64,000 bases of DNA from Eulemur rufifrons (Eukaryota; Chordata; Mammalia; Primates; Lemuridae). Made by a program: the position numbers and the translations under genes. This document shows, piece after piece, positions 24,206 through 35,319 of this stretch (position 1 is its first letter; the number at the start of each line of letters is the position of its first letter). Under the pieces are notes generated by a model. That model had not been told where the DNA came from. It was given only the letters and a program-made list of their open reading frames with translations, and ran no database searches. Location of the stretch: the NCBI RefSeq assembly GCF_041146395.1, contig NC_090983.1, forward strand, positions 64,425,501 to 64,489,500, written 5' to 3'.

Positions 24206-24737
24206 TCAGACAATCAGGCTGAAATAAAATTAAGTCTAAATGGGTAAGATAAATGGATTTCTGAATAAAGTGATCATTAAAGCTTTTGTGTAATAATATG
24301 CAAAAATTGGTGTTAGCAATAGTTTTATTTAAAAAAATTTGTGTTAATGAAACCTGTGTTTCTTTGGATATTTGTTTTATTCCTGTGCACTAATCTGCCT
24401 TGAAAGTGGTGAGCTGTATGTATCCAAGAATGCCAGGAAACACCAAGAAGGGCACATAATGTATGACAGTGTGACATTCAGGCTGGCACCTATTAATGCA
24501 TAGGCAGCATTGCCCAGCTGGTCATATATCATATGTTGCCTGTTTAGCAATCTCTGGTCTATGCTTAGATCTTTATAAGATTATAAGACCATCTTCATGG
24601 TATTATAATTTCAATATGGATTTATGATATTATTCGCTACTTACCACAGAGTAAATACATAAAACAAATTGTGGCTATTTCTTGAAGCCATTAGTGTTGC
24701 AAGAAATGGTTGTTTCCCTTCCCTCTACCCCATTTGC
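24206..24737. other. No gene seen
   Basis: Unassigned AT-rich sequence. Confidence 0.5.
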
Positions 24738-24900
24738 AGCAGTGATGCTTAGGAATCAGAAAGACCATGTTCAAATCCCAGCTCTGTTACTTACCAACTG
24801 TGAGAACCTGAGTTGCTTATTATTAATATTTCTGAACCTCAGTTTACTCTTCTGTAAGATGAGACTACTGCTAACTCACAGGACTGTCAGTCTTGTCAAC
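24738..24900 (+). repeat. MIR SINE, sense
   Basis: 'gttcaaatcccagctctgtt' then 'acttaccaactgtgagaacc' and 'ctgaacctcagtttactctt' then 'ctgtaagatgagactactgc' are the conserved MIR core and 3' section in order. Confidence 0.85.
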
Positions 24901-25615
24901 CTCTGGGATGTTACACAAAGTCTCTCGAATCTGGCTGGCTGAGGTTTGCTGGAAAGAAGTGCAAGGTTTTTTTGGGGGGGGGTGGCACAGTATCTCTGCT
25001 ATCACTGTTGATAAAACAGGCCACAGAGCACAAGTGTGGGTCAAAGTAGACTTTATACAACTGTGTTGAATTGCAACGATTGGAATTCAGCAGGCGGTGG
25101 GTGGCCCAAGAGGTGGTTGGAAATGCAGCTGAATTGGAGGAAGGGAAGAGCAGACTGCTGCTGGAGCCCAGCACTCTGACAGCGGCACGTCAGAGGTGAC
25201 AGCCTGGCAGTGAGGGAATAGACAGTCAAAAGTCAAAATATAAGAAACAGGAGCAACTCAGAGAGCATTCTGCTTCCATGTAATGTAGGAGCAAATCGTC
25301 CTTCTGTATCTGAGTAGCTCTTGAGGCTGTTTTAAGGCAGAACATGATAGCTAATGTTTAAATTATGCTCAGTCTATTGTGAATTATTAAGGGAACTTTA
25401 AATTGTGCTCTAGATACTGTGTTTAAGAAAGAAGGAAAATCTAAAATGTGACTTAGGAAACTTTCCATTAAAAGGAGTAAGATAATCCACGTTGTGTTTT
25501 ATTTAAGGCTTGGATATCCAGATTAAAAATAACAACAACAAAAAACCTACCTGGTGTTCATTTGCAAAAGCTTCAATCAGACAAAGCTGACCTCACACTC
25601 ACATTCTAGCTTCTT
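24901..25615. other. No gene seen
   Basis: Unassigned; contains a poly-G stretch near 24970-24983. Confidence 0.45.
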
Positions 25616-25790
25616 GATACTGGATTTAGCAGCGGTTTCCTCATTTTTCAAATGGAAATAAAAACACTACTCACCTTAGAGCTGCTAAGAGGTTTAAATC
25701 AGATAAACCATGGCAAGCACTTAGCACAGTACCTACATGTAGTATGTGCTACCTACATGAGCTTTTATTGTTGATGCTGTTGTTATCAAT
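25616..25790 (+). repeat. MIR fragment, sense
   Basis: 'gcggtttcctcatttttcaa', 'ctcaccttagagctgctaag', 'caagcacttagcacagtacc' and 'tagtatgtgctacct' match the MIR 3' half. Confidence 0.7.
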
Positions 25791-26917
25791 GCCACAACTA
25801 TTGTTTTACCTTTTTTAAGTTTTTGTTTTTCCCGAAACCATTAGGTACAACTGCTTTTACATTGACTGTAGACCCTTGTTCTCTATGCTTTGTTTGATCT
25901 CTATTTCTTTTTCTTTCACTGATTTTCCAAACATTGTTTTTTATAATGGGTAAGTCACTGCCCATAAAAACCTTGGGAAAGGAGTTTATATCACACTGTA
26001 TGTGACAGTTATAATTTTTTCCCCACTCTCTTTCTTTTCTTGGCTTGGCTGGATGTTGGATATTTCCTTGATGTCCTCTCCATGAATGTTCGCGATTTTC
26101 CTTCCCAAGTGGTAAATACCATCCATGCCACCTTACTGCTTGCCAGCCGCAGTTGATAAACTGAAGTGTGCAAATATGTTCCTGTTAGTCTTTGTTCAAT
26201 CTGCAACTATGTTTCTCTTCTTTCCTCTCACTCTTTCTGATTGTAACATTTCTTTTGGTTTAACAAAATATTACAAGAACAGTCTTAAAAATGATACTGC
26301 ATTTTATCTACTTTTTTGTGACATAACTGTAACGAGTGAATTTGTTCTCAACAGAGAGGATTGTGACATTTCCAAACAAACAAAAATAACAACCTTTCGT
26401 GTGTTGTATATGCCATTCATAAAGCATCAGCTCAGCAACAAAAGGCCAGATTTTCAACTGAAGTTAGAATGAAAAATTTGAGTTCCAATCAACATCAGAT
26501 ACTAGTCATTATTTTGACAAGAAGCTTTAAACTCTTTGGAATGACAGCTCTGGTTAAACATTTGACGTCATGTACAATGTGGCATTCTAGGAACCAGGAT
26601 CTATACTGTAACTTTGTATATCTGAAGTATACTTTTCAGAGAAACAAGAGCTACAGAGGTGGTTTGGGTTTAACTTTTAAGAATGATCAGAGACAAATAT
26701 TTGACTGAGGAATATGATATTTGACTGATGGATGTTCAAATAACTATTATTCTAAATATACTGAAAAATCAAATAAATGGAGAACTTTTCCATCTCACTA
26801 GTAATTCTACCTAAAAGAAATTTTAATTCTTCACTTCAGAGTGATATTTAAAAAATGTAATTCTGATCCTATCACCCCTCTCCCCCCCAAACCCCACGTT
26901 GCCTAAAAGCTTTGATG
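25791..26917. other. No supported gene
   Basis: A 115-codon plus-strand frame at 26125-26472 is followed by a 79-codon frame at 26469-26708 in another register. I recognise neither. Codons are AT-rich like the flanks and no splice or promoter signal stands out, so I do not call a gene. Confidence 0.4.
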
Positions 26918-26925
26918 GTTTACAG

Positions 26926-27196
26926 CTGCAGTCCCCAACCCCAGGCTGCAGACCAGTCCCTGTGTTAGGGACCCTGCTGCAGAGCTCAGCTGCACCCCCC
27001 TCCATGAAACTTGGGTAGGGGGTGGGGCACACAGCAGGAGGCGAGCTGCAGGTGAGCAAGAGAAGCTTCATCTGTATTAACAGCTGCTCCCCATCACTTG
27101 CATCACCGCCTGAGCTCCACCTCCCCCCACACCGTGTGTGGAAAAGTTGTCTCCCATGAAACCAGTCCCTGGTGCCAAAAAGGCTGGGGACCATTG
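26926..27196 (+). mobile_element. MER1-type hAT-Charlie MITE
   Basis: The body follows the MER1 pattern: 'tccccaaccccaggctgcag', 'gcacacagcaggaggcgagc', 'catcaccgcctgagctccac', and the closing 'tctcccatgaaaccagtccc' then 'tggtgccaaaaaggctgggg' ACC-TTG. It is somewhat shorter than full MER1B. The 8-bp target duplication is visible: GTTTACAG at 26918-26925 and ATTTACAG at 27197-27204. Several open frames (for example 123 codons at 26823-27194 minus) are by-products of its GC-rich body. Confidence 0.88.
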
Positions 27197-27244
27197 ATTT
27201 ACAGGGTGCTTAGAAGAAAGCGCAGTCTCTTTCAGAGAACCAGC

Positions 27245-27665
27245 ACACCTTAGAGGAGCTGCACGTTGGCTCACCACTGCCCCCTTCCTCACCAGGTTCC
27301 AGACATACTGACCATCCTTCACTTTCACAAACAGGCCCAGCTCCCTCCTGCCTCACGACCTTGCAGGACATTCTCCTTTGGGAATTCTCTTTCTCTCGTG
27401 CTTTACATGGCTAATTCCTCCTCAGCCTTCACTCGTCATTGTCACAGTTGCTTCCGCAGACAGGCCTTCTCTGGTATCCTGATTTAAATTGGGACCTCAA
27501 AATTATCATCTTCTCTTTTTCTTTTCTTATATGTTACTTACTACAGTTTGTAACTATGCATTTCCTTGTGTTTCTTTAGTATCTTTGTCATCTTATTCAC
27601 AATTGTGTACCCAGTGCCTAGCACAGTGCCTGGCAAATAATAAGCAATCAATAACTGTGCTGACT
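27245..27665 (+). repeat. L2 LINE 3' end, sense
   Basis: The order 'cctcacgaccttgcaggaca', 'cttctctttttcttttctta', 'gtgtacccagtgcctagcac' and 'agtgcctggcaaataataag' is a decayed L2 3' region with its conserved terminus. Confidence 0.7.
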
Positions 27666-27819
27666 TGATAAACACTCATGCAGCATTTCAAGAAATGAGT
27701 AAATAATTGGAATGGTGTGTTGTTCTTGTGTCTTTTCCATGTCTAGTTTAAACAAACTACCTCTCATGAGATTTCCTCAAAGAAACCATTATATTACTAT
27801 CTTAATTTGCATAGCATCA

Positions 27820-28400
27820 ACACAGACTTTTATTGAGTTATGAGCTGGATGTAGCAACAAACAAAGGTAAAGTAGAGAGAGCTTCTACTTTGTCTGAACT
27901 CAATATAAGCAGAGAGATTAACATTTATCTGACTCTTTGAAGGGCAATACGAGTGGTCCTATATAAGAGGTAGTTCCCAAAGGCTTATGTTCCGGGGAGA
28001 GGCAGAGAGAATAGGAGAAATCTTCATAGAGCAGATGACATTGAAGCTCAGTGGGATGGGAAGGAGGAGTGAATTTTGCTAGGCGGAGGCTGGAAGGCTG
28101 CTCTTGGCATAAAATCTAAAATGAGCTAAGGCAGAGAGGCATCAAAGTATATGCTGTGTTGAGGAGATTGGTGAGAAGTTCTGTGAGGCTAGGGCAAGAA
28201 GAGTGGCAGGAAATGACACTGGAAAGATAGACTGGGCCTGGGTCGTGGATTATTTGGGTGATTTTGCTGAGGAGCTTGGGTGTTATTTGGTAGAGAGAGG
28301 AGGCCATGAAATGTGTCAAGCATGTGAGTGAGAGAGATCTGTGTTTAAGAAACATGATGCTGGAGTGGTGACAATGAGTCGTTAAGTGAGGTAAGAGGGC
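27820..28400 (-). repeat. L2 LINE fragment, antisense
   Basis: 'cttttattgagttatgagct', 'gacattgaagctcagtggga' and the later 'ggcctgggtcgtggattatt' / 'gatgctggagtggtgacaat' follow the antisense L2 arrangement (TTTATTGAGC..., ACATTTGAGCTGAG..., GGCCAGATCATG...). Divergence is high, so limits are approximate. Confidence 0.5.
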
Positions 28401-28859
28401 AGTGAATAACAGCCCAACCTTGCAGATGTTAGGTTGTTATGGGGAGGGAAATAAAAAGAATTTGGGAAATGCAGAAAATTATAAAAAAGAAAATAAATAT
28501 CACAATATGATATCTGGAAGGAAAAGCAGAGTCAAGGGGAAATGCTTTTAGGATGGTTAGGGTGACGGAGGGTGGGGGCGGGGGCTCGAAGAAAGGATCC
28601 AGAAAGATATTCCCTTATGGGGATCCCTTAGTTTCTTTGTTTTTTGCAGGCCCTAATTCTGTCCACTTAGAGGTGCCACAACCCTTTTGGCCTCAAGCCT
28701 TTTGCTTGTATTTTTTCCTGGAATAGTTTCTCCTGCCATTTCCCTCCCTTCCTTTTGCCTGGCTAACTTTTATTACTCATTCAGGCCAATTGTAACAGTA
28801 ATAATAAGCATCATCGTCATCATCATCATAATAACAGTAATTGCAGAAACATTCAATAT
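28401..28859. other. No gene seen
   Basis: Unassigned, with a short CAT/ATA-rich tract at about 28797-28840. Confidence 0.45.
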
Positions 28860-29022
28860 ATTGATTACTTGCCTGATGTCTGTCATTGTGGTTAGTGCTT
28901 TCATTTGTTATCTAATTAGTTAATCCTTACAAGAGTCCCATATGGTAGGTAGGATTATTACCCCATTCTACAGATGAAGATACTGGGGCATTACAAAGTT
29001 AAGTGACTTGAGCAAATGTAAA
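28860..29022 (-). repeat. MIR SINE, antisense
   Basis: 'gttaatccttacaagagtcc', 'ggtaggattattaccccatt', 'ctacagatgaagatactggg' and 'aagttaagtgacttgagcaa' are the antisense MIR core in order. Confidence 0.85.
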
Positions 29023-29034
29023 TATCACAGTTTA

Positions 29035-29280
29035 TCACTGTCTTAGGGAAGCCTTCCCTGACCACTCCTGCCTCCTGAGCAAGTTAGGACCCCTGCAGTG
29101 TGATCTCATCGTTCCTAATTTCTCCTGGAAGACTTTAATCACATTAGTACTTGTTTGATGAAAGCTGATCTTCCCTACTAGACTATAAGCCCCACATGTC
29201 TGTCTTGTTCCCTGTTGTATCCGCCAAGGATTAGCTTTGTGATTACCTGGCACATAGTAGGGTGCTCAGTTAACCGACTA
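29035..29280 (+). repeat. L2 LINE 3' end, sense
   Basis: 'gaagccttccctgaccactc', 'cctggaagactttaatcaca', 'ctactagactataagcccca', 'cctgttgtatccgccaagga' and 'cctggcacatagtagggtgc' match the L2 3' region in order. Confidence 0.85.
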
Positions 29281-29371
29281 GTTGACACTCATGATCACCT
29301 CTCCTGTGCTGAGGTTGGTCTAGGCCTGTGATGCACTGACTTGGTAAAAGTATCCACACTGGAAGGGAATA

Positions 29372-29700
29372 CAGTTATGAGGTCCTCATCCAAGGATTCG
29401 ACAAACAAAGATTGAAAATATTTTTAAAAATAAATTAAAAAATAACAATACAATGATAACAATAATATAAATTAAAAGCAATATAGCATAACAACTATTT
29501 ACATAGCATTTACATTGTATTAGGCACTATAAGCAATCTAGAGATGATTTAAGTTATATGGAGGATGTACATAGTATTAATACAAATACTATGCCATTTT
29601 ATATAAGCAACTTGAGCATCTGCAGATTTTGGTGTCTTGGTGGGGGGCTGCAGGGGGGTGGTCCTGGAACCAATCTCCCACAGGTATCAAGGGACAGCTT
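29372..29700 (-). mobile_element. MER2 (TcMar-Tigger MITE)
   Basis: Near full length (about 329 bp). The right part 'cttgagcatctgcagatttt', 'ggtggtcctggaaccaatct' and 'aggtatcaagggacagctt' is the MER2 terminus; the interior has 'caactatttacatagcattt' and 'tatgccattttatataagca'; the left end is 'cagttatgaggtcctcatcc' then 'aaggattcgacaaacaaaga'. TA dinucleotides at 29370-29371 and 29701-29702 fit Tc1/mariner target duplication. No coding capacity. Confidence 0.85.
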
Positions 29701-29702
29701 TA

Positions 29703-31144
29703 CTTGTTAGCCCACTGTGACAGCCCTGGGACCTTGAGATGAGGACTGTGGGATTTCCTGGGGCTCAGAGGCCTCCAGATCAAACTGTGTGACTCTCTTT
29801 TCCGTCGCCTCTCAGTTCCCGTGATTCCACGGAGACTTCTCATAACTGCTCTGATTTTCTAGGCCTCGAACTAGATCACATCCCCATGGAGGTCTAGATG
29901 ACAGGGACTGCGGCCTGCCATGGTTGATACTCAAATTCTCTGAGCACTCTCCTTTAAGGGTTTCAAGTTTGCATTTATTCAGATTCTATCCATCTAGTTT
30001 TCACTGAACTTTTAAAGCTTTATAATTTGAAAAAAAAAAATAGAGGTCATAGAAGGTAATTTTTCAAGATAATGCTGCATGAACGGTTTTATTTTTTTCA
30101 GCTTGGGTTGCATTTGGTAAAAAAATAAGAAAAAAATTAATTATACAAAAAATAAGAACAAGTTTTATTTTTATGTTTTGTCTGATGCATTGGGTTTAAG
30201 TAGACTTGAAAATTACTCAAAAAGAACACAGGTTACTTTGCTACCAAAATGATAAGTTATTGATGTTTACATTTTAACTGAAGTATAGGTTACACTTGTA
30301 CATTCTAAAGCAAATACTTTTTGGATTAGTTTTGGACCTGATTCCTTCATTCCATTTATCAAAGGAAATAAAAACTGTAAAGGCACGAGAAGGCGAACAC
30401 TTTCATTTCATCAGGTTAATCTTGGGTATTTTGAACAACCAACATCCAAAGAGCAAACATTAAAATTAGTTTAACATAAACAAATAGATTTAGGGATCCT
30501 GACTACTTTTTAACAGTACGTACAAAGAATCAAGAAAAGAGGCACATTACGATTTTTTTTTCTGGTTTTAGAGATTTTAGTGTTTTACCTTTTTTTCTTA
30601 AAAAATATCAGTCATAGTATTAAGATTTTTAAGTTAGGTCAACCCCAGTTTCAAAATATTGGCTTGGGAGCTACTTCAGTCTTTATCTTTGTTTTCCTGT
30701 TTATTTATAGACTGGGAAAGGAAGACAGCCTTTCCTGCCTTTTCAGTTTCCTAATGATGATATCTCAGCTTGTAATGATTTCGTCCAAAGGAAGGAGGCA
30801 TTCTGTCTACATCTGCAACCCAAACTACCACTGTTAAAAGCTGGGTTAATGGTTTTCAAATCCAAGTAAAGTGATTTTCACCATTTTACTTTATTTAAAA
30901 ATTAAGACAACTTTCTAAAAAAAGATTCTTAGCCTAGAATATTACAGCTGGTATTAGGAAAAGAATATAAGAATAGAGATAGTATTATAAAAGGCTATAT
31001 AAAGATAATTATTGTAAGCCTTACTTAGTAAAACTGTTTGTTGGCATTTTATGGCTGGCCCTGTTATCAAATCGTGTTACTTTTGGCATGCAATTAAAGT
31101 TCATATAGGCTATGACCTGATTAACCTATTTATAAAAATATTTT
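29703..31144. other. About 1.4 kb with no gene or clear repeat
   Basis: AT-rich below 30000, with several short A runs. Only chance open frames. Confidence 0.5.
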
Positions 31145-31232
31145 CCAGTATTTTACATTCATTCATTCAACAGACACTTTCTAAGAGTGCTGAGTGCTAA
31201 GGATTCAGTGACGAGTAAGACCCAGCTCATAG
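31145..31232 (-). repeat. L2 fragment, antisense
   Basis: 'cattcattcattcaacagac' followed by 'gctgagtgctaaggattcag' is the antisense L2 3' terminus (TTCATTCAACAAATATTTATTGAG type). Confidence 0.6.
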
Positions 31233-31424
31233 TTTCGGGAAAAGGAGATGGCTTCATTTTCTCCAGGCTTATCAAGGGCATCATCCAATTCACGGTAAGA
31301 GCTTCTGTAGCATCTCTTGACCCGCAGCGCTCAGAGGAGCCATGCTGCAACGTCTCTTGATCTTTGGATCTTCAAGTACCATTTTAGTAATCTAGTTAGG
31401 AACAGTAGAAAGAATGGACTGAGA

Positions 31425-31595
31425 CTCATTCATTAATCCATTCATTCCCAAATATGAACAGACATTTGTGGCAGGAATGTCCTGTACTACATGCCAACTA
31501 TACAAAAATAAAAGCCACATTGTTGGACTCCACAAGTTTACAGTTCAGCTGGGGAAACAAACAATTAAGCATATAGAATTTCATCATCCAATGTA
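31425..31595 (-). repeat. L2 fragment, antisense
   Basis: 'actcattcattaatccattc', 'tactacatgccaactataca', 'ctccacaagtttacagttca' and 'gctggggaaacaaacaatta' fit the antisense L2 3' region. It may be one copy with 31145-31232, split by an indel. Confidence 0.55.
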
Positions 31596-31789
31596 GCAAC
31601 TACTTTTATCCCTTTATAATTATACTTTTCCAATACTGTCTATTCTTATATTCTTCTTGTAATACCAGCTCTAATGGTATCAGTAAACATAGACATTCAG
31701 GGAGAACAAAATAGAGTCCGCTAGAGGCAGTGCTATGGATTCAGCAACACTGTTTCATTTTCCTCCTGCAGCGATGTTTCTCAGCTTCT

Positions 31790-32125
31790 TTTCAGTAAAT
31801 TGGGAGCCCTGTCACTGAGTTGTGGCAAGTGGAATGTGGGCAGAAGTGATGTATGCCACATCTTGGCCTGGATATAAAACCCTCTGCACAAGTCTTCATG
31901 ATCTTCCCTTTCTGAGATGACCTTGGAGGCCAGGTACAGAAGATGGCAGTGTTCTCTTATACCTGGCAGCCTGGGTCCTTGAAGGATTTTGTGCAGTTCA
32001 CTCACCCACCCATACATACTGCCTCCTGCCCTGACAATTTTGGTCTGTAATATAAATGAAAAGCAAACTTTCATTGTGTCCCTAAGATTCGAAGGTGATT
32101 TCTTGCAGCAGTTAGTCTGTGTGCT
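31790..32125 (+). mobile_element. MaLR-type LTR (MLT1-like), sense
   Basis: A solitary LTR fragment of an ancient ERVL-MaLR retrotransposon. Conserved landmarks: 'agaagtgatgtatgccacat', 'ttggcctggatataaaaccc', 'ggcagcctgggtccttgaag', and a diverged 'tttcattgtgtccctaagat' (LTR: TATTGTGTTAAGCCACTGAGAT). The 164-codon minus-strand open frame at 31781-32275 lies antisense to it and is not a gene. Confidence 0.6.
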
Positions 32126-32774
32126 CACCTGTGCATTCTCAGGCCACCTGCCAGGAGTAAGCATTAGTACTTGAAGAAGAGGGAGGGTGTTCCGGGAGCA
32201 GAGCGGCATCAGGCAGGAAGAAAGCTTGGTACTTTCAGGCACAGTAAGTAGTCCGGTGTGGCCAGCGGTCAGCATGGGCAGTGTTTAGGGGTGGCACTGG
32301 AGAAGAAAGTAAGGGTGAGAACGTGGAAAGTTTTGTCGGCCAACCTATGGGAGGAGAACCATGCAAACCTGAGGGGAAAGCAGTCTAAGGGATGGAGAAA
32401 ATAACAGTGGTGGACAAGCATTAAAGAAAAGGAGCTAACCCGGATCTGGTAATTGGTTTAGAATAGAAACCATTTCTTATACTAGAGGTAACTTTTAATA
32501 ATGGATATGCCCAGTGGGTTTTCTCACACACATGATCTCCAGAAGTATATGTTAACAACTGTAGACCCTTACATCGATGCTAACGTGTGCATGGACACTG
32601 ACAGAGCCTGAGAGAAGAGAAGGTGCTGGAAGTGCTTGACTTGAAGAAGAGGAAATTCAGAAAAAGGCCATAATCATTACCTTCGAGTGTCAGAAGGATG
32701 GCAGGTACAAGGAGCTTCTCTTGACCAAGTGGCCCCAAAAGGAGAGTTAGGAGAAATAGGTAGGAGGATAGGGA
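32126..32774. other. No gene seen
   Basis: Unassigned sequence. Confidence 0.45.
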
Positions 32775-32990
32775 GACAGATTTGGGCTCAGCATAAGGAA
32801 GAACGTCCTATCATAAGAGCAATTGGTCTGTCCTGGAGAAGATGGCAAGTTTTATCAGGAAGAGCACAAATAGACTGGAGTCATAACTTGGAGGGATTCT
32901 CATGGAGAGGATTTGAGTATTGGGTGAGGCTGGAACTAGGTAATTTTGGGGACCTTTGCTTATAGTCCCATATTCTTTGATGCTTGTCTG
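32775..32990 (+). repeat. CR1/L3 LINE fragment
   Basis: 'gatttgggctcagcataagg', 'aagaacgtcctatcataaga', 'gagtattgggtgaggctgga' and 'actaggtaattttggggacc' are a diverged CR1/L3 3' end (GGTTGGACTAGATGACCTTTGAGGTCC type). The 92-codon frame at 32687-32965 is a by-product. Confidence 0.6.
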
Positions 32991-34115
32991 AAATTTAAAA
33001 CTTTTTGAAGGCTAAATAAACTTGGATTTCAATATGAGGGAAATATATGACGTAATGTTGAAAAAAACTTTCAAGAAGAAAGAAAACTATTCTTGCTCAA
33101 ATAGCTATACCCAGAGTTACCTATTTGGCACTTAATACACATTTGGGGAGGGGGTGCTAATGAATATGCATTTAGTCCAGTTAACATAGATGAATAGCCT
33201 TGCAGTAATATCACTGAATGGTATCTCTAAGAGAATGTTAAACCTCAACAGCAAGGCAGTGGGGTGAACAAAAAGGCAGATACTATCTTCCTCTGAGAAA
33301 CTGGAGGAAGAAACTTTCCCTTAACTTCCTTATTTATAAAAGCCAGATAGCCCAGCTGTTCCTCTGAAACTGTCAGAATTTCTCTCATCACTGCCTCTGA
33401 ACTGATGGATGGGGATTGGTCTTTCTTACTAAATGTGCATCGTAGCAAGACACAACTTTATTTAAAATACCATTAAGATGCAAACACATTATGGCTACTC
33501 TGAAGGCCTTCACTTGCAACATGAATTATTCAAATAGCTTCTTAATAACTGCATTGATTTCTACAGTTAAAAGCAGATCAGATTATGGAATCTGCTCAAT
33601 ACCACTTAAATGTTTATAGATGTTAGACTTGACAAAGACCCTTTAGACGCTGATAATTCCTTTCACTTGATCAGAATGCTAGAAATTTGGCATTGCTAGT
33701 AATGCTTTGTGATTATTTTTAATAAATCAGGTAATACTATAACAGTAACCATTTAAAGTCTTCATTCTTATTCCATTTTAGTCCTAGAGTCATTGCTTGA
33801 AAATCTAGTTATGCTAAAAATCTCACCACAGACTTTTACATTTACATCGATCAGAAGCTTTTATGTTTCGTTTGCAAAGGTCAATGCAGTAAACATGTCT
33901 TAACCTGCATGTATTGATGTGTATATTTAAAAATATGTATGAATATTTATGATAAAATTCAATAAGATTTCAGTCTCTCAGTTGCTTTTAGCCCTGTAAA
34001 AGGCTATGAAGGGGGCACATTTACTAGTATGAGAAGAAATTATAGGTGAAGCAAAATATTAGAACATATGTTCTTTCTGATTCTCTTCTTACTTGGAAGT
34101 CTCTGGGAAGAGTAA
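32991..34115. other. About 1.1 kb with no gene or clear repeat
   Basis: AT-rich; nothing recognised. Confidence 0.5.
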
Positions 34116-34535
34116 TTTCCATGTAAGGCTGCTCAGGCTGCTACAACAAAAAAACATAGACTGGGTGGCTTAAAAACAGAAATTTATTTTTTCACAGTCG
34201 TGGAGGCTGAGGTCCAAGATCAGGGTGCCAGCCTGGTCAGGTGAGGGCTCTCTTCCTGGCTTGTGGATGTAACCTTCTTGCTGTGTGCTCACATGCCCTC
34301 TTCAGTACATGTGTGTGGGGGTGGGAGGAGAGGAAAAGGGGGGGAGAGAGAGAGATAGAGAGAGAGAGAGATCTTCCTCTTCTTATAAGACCACCAGTCC
34401 TATAGGATTAGGACCCCACCCTTATGACCTCATTTAACCCTAATTACCTCGTTACAGGCCTGTCTCCAGATATAGTCACATTGTGGGTGTGGGCTTCAAC
34501 ATATTAGCTTTGAGGAGGCACTGTTGAGTCCTGTG
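34116..34535 (-). mobile_element. MaLR-type LTR (MLT1-like), antisense, with internal GA microsatellite
   Basis: Antisense landmarks in order: 'ctcaggctgctacaacaaaa', 'gactgggtggcttaaaaaca', 'gaaatttattttttcacagt', 'gaggtccaagatcagggtgc', 'gtgctcacatgccctcttca', 'cttcttataagaccaccagt', 'accctaattacctcgttaca', 'ggcttcaacatattagcttt'. A (GA)n tract at about 34344-34371 interrupts it at the position where these LTRs carry GAGAGA. Confidence 0.65.
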
Positions 34536-34544
34536 GAGTCCTTC

Positions 34545-34740
34545 GGGTTTGTATGTAACCTGGGGCAAATGAGCCTCTCTGTTTCTTGGTTTTCTGTAAA
34601 CTGAGAGTAGAGGTAGTTACTTCACAGCTTTATCATGTTGGATAAATGAGTTAATACATGCCATGTACTGAGAACAGTACATGGCATTTATAAAGTGCTC
34701 AATAAATGATAGTTGTTATTATTATTAAATATCTAACTAG
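34545..34740 (+). repeat. MIR SINE, sense
   Basis: 'taacctggggcaaatgagcc', 'tctctgtttcttggttttct', 'gataaatgagttaatacatg', 'ctgagaacagtacatggcat' and 'aaagtgctcaataaatgata' are the 3' two-thirds of MIR in order. Confidence 0.88.
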
Positions 34741-34858
34741 ACATTTGTGCTGTTAGCTGAGACTTTTATGATTTTATATATATGATTTCCAAGTACTTCA
34801 TCTTTACATATCAGTTGATTATTGGCATCAGAAATTCACTGTTTGCCTTGGAAAATTT

Positions 34859-35176
34859 CCTCCTGAATCTTCTTTTTTTTTGAAATGGGATCTCCCTCTG
34901 TTTCCCGGGCTAGAGTGCCATGGTGTCAGCCTAGCTCACAGCAACCTCAAACTCCTGGGCTTAAGCGATCCTCCTGCTTCAGCCTTCCAAGTAGCTGGAA
35001 CTACAGGTGTGCACCACTATGCCTGGATAATTTTTTCTATTTTTAGTAAAGACAAGGTTGTGCTCTTGTTCAGGCTGGTCTCAAACCCCTGAGCTCAGGC
35101 GATCCTCCTGCCTTGGCCTCCCAGAGTGCTAGGATCACAGGTATGAGCCACCATGCCCAGCCTCCTCCTGAATCTT
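34859..35176 (-). mobile_element. Alu SINE, full length, antisense, with target duplication
   Basis: The body runs from the short T tail (34872) to about 35163. The antisense right arm contains 'ggtgtcagcctagctcacag' and the left arm 'accatgcccagcc', again strepsirrhine/AluJ-like. An exact 13-bp duplication CCTCCTGAATCTT lies at 34859-34871 and 35164-35176. The 70-codon frame at 34880-35092 is antisense Alu. Confidence 0.95.
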
Positions 35177-35260
35177 GATAGATGCTTAAATATAAGGGAA
35201 TAAAGTATATTTTATTTTATACAATTTTTAAAGAAGTTGTTCCATATTCCCACTTGGCTC

Positions 35261-35283
35261 TTACACACACACTGACACACACA

Positions 35284-35316
<33 letters not shown>

Positions 35317-35319
35317 ACC
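35261..35319. repeat. (CA)n(CG)n microsatellite
   Basis: An interrupted CA tract passes into (CG)7 and back to CA. Bases 35275-35318 alternate purine and pyrimidine without a break. Confidence 0.97.

Noticed and set aside
26125..26708. Two adjoining plus-strand frames (115 and 79 codons) as a small gene
   Set aside because: They are in different registers, composition equals the flanks, and no family was recognised.
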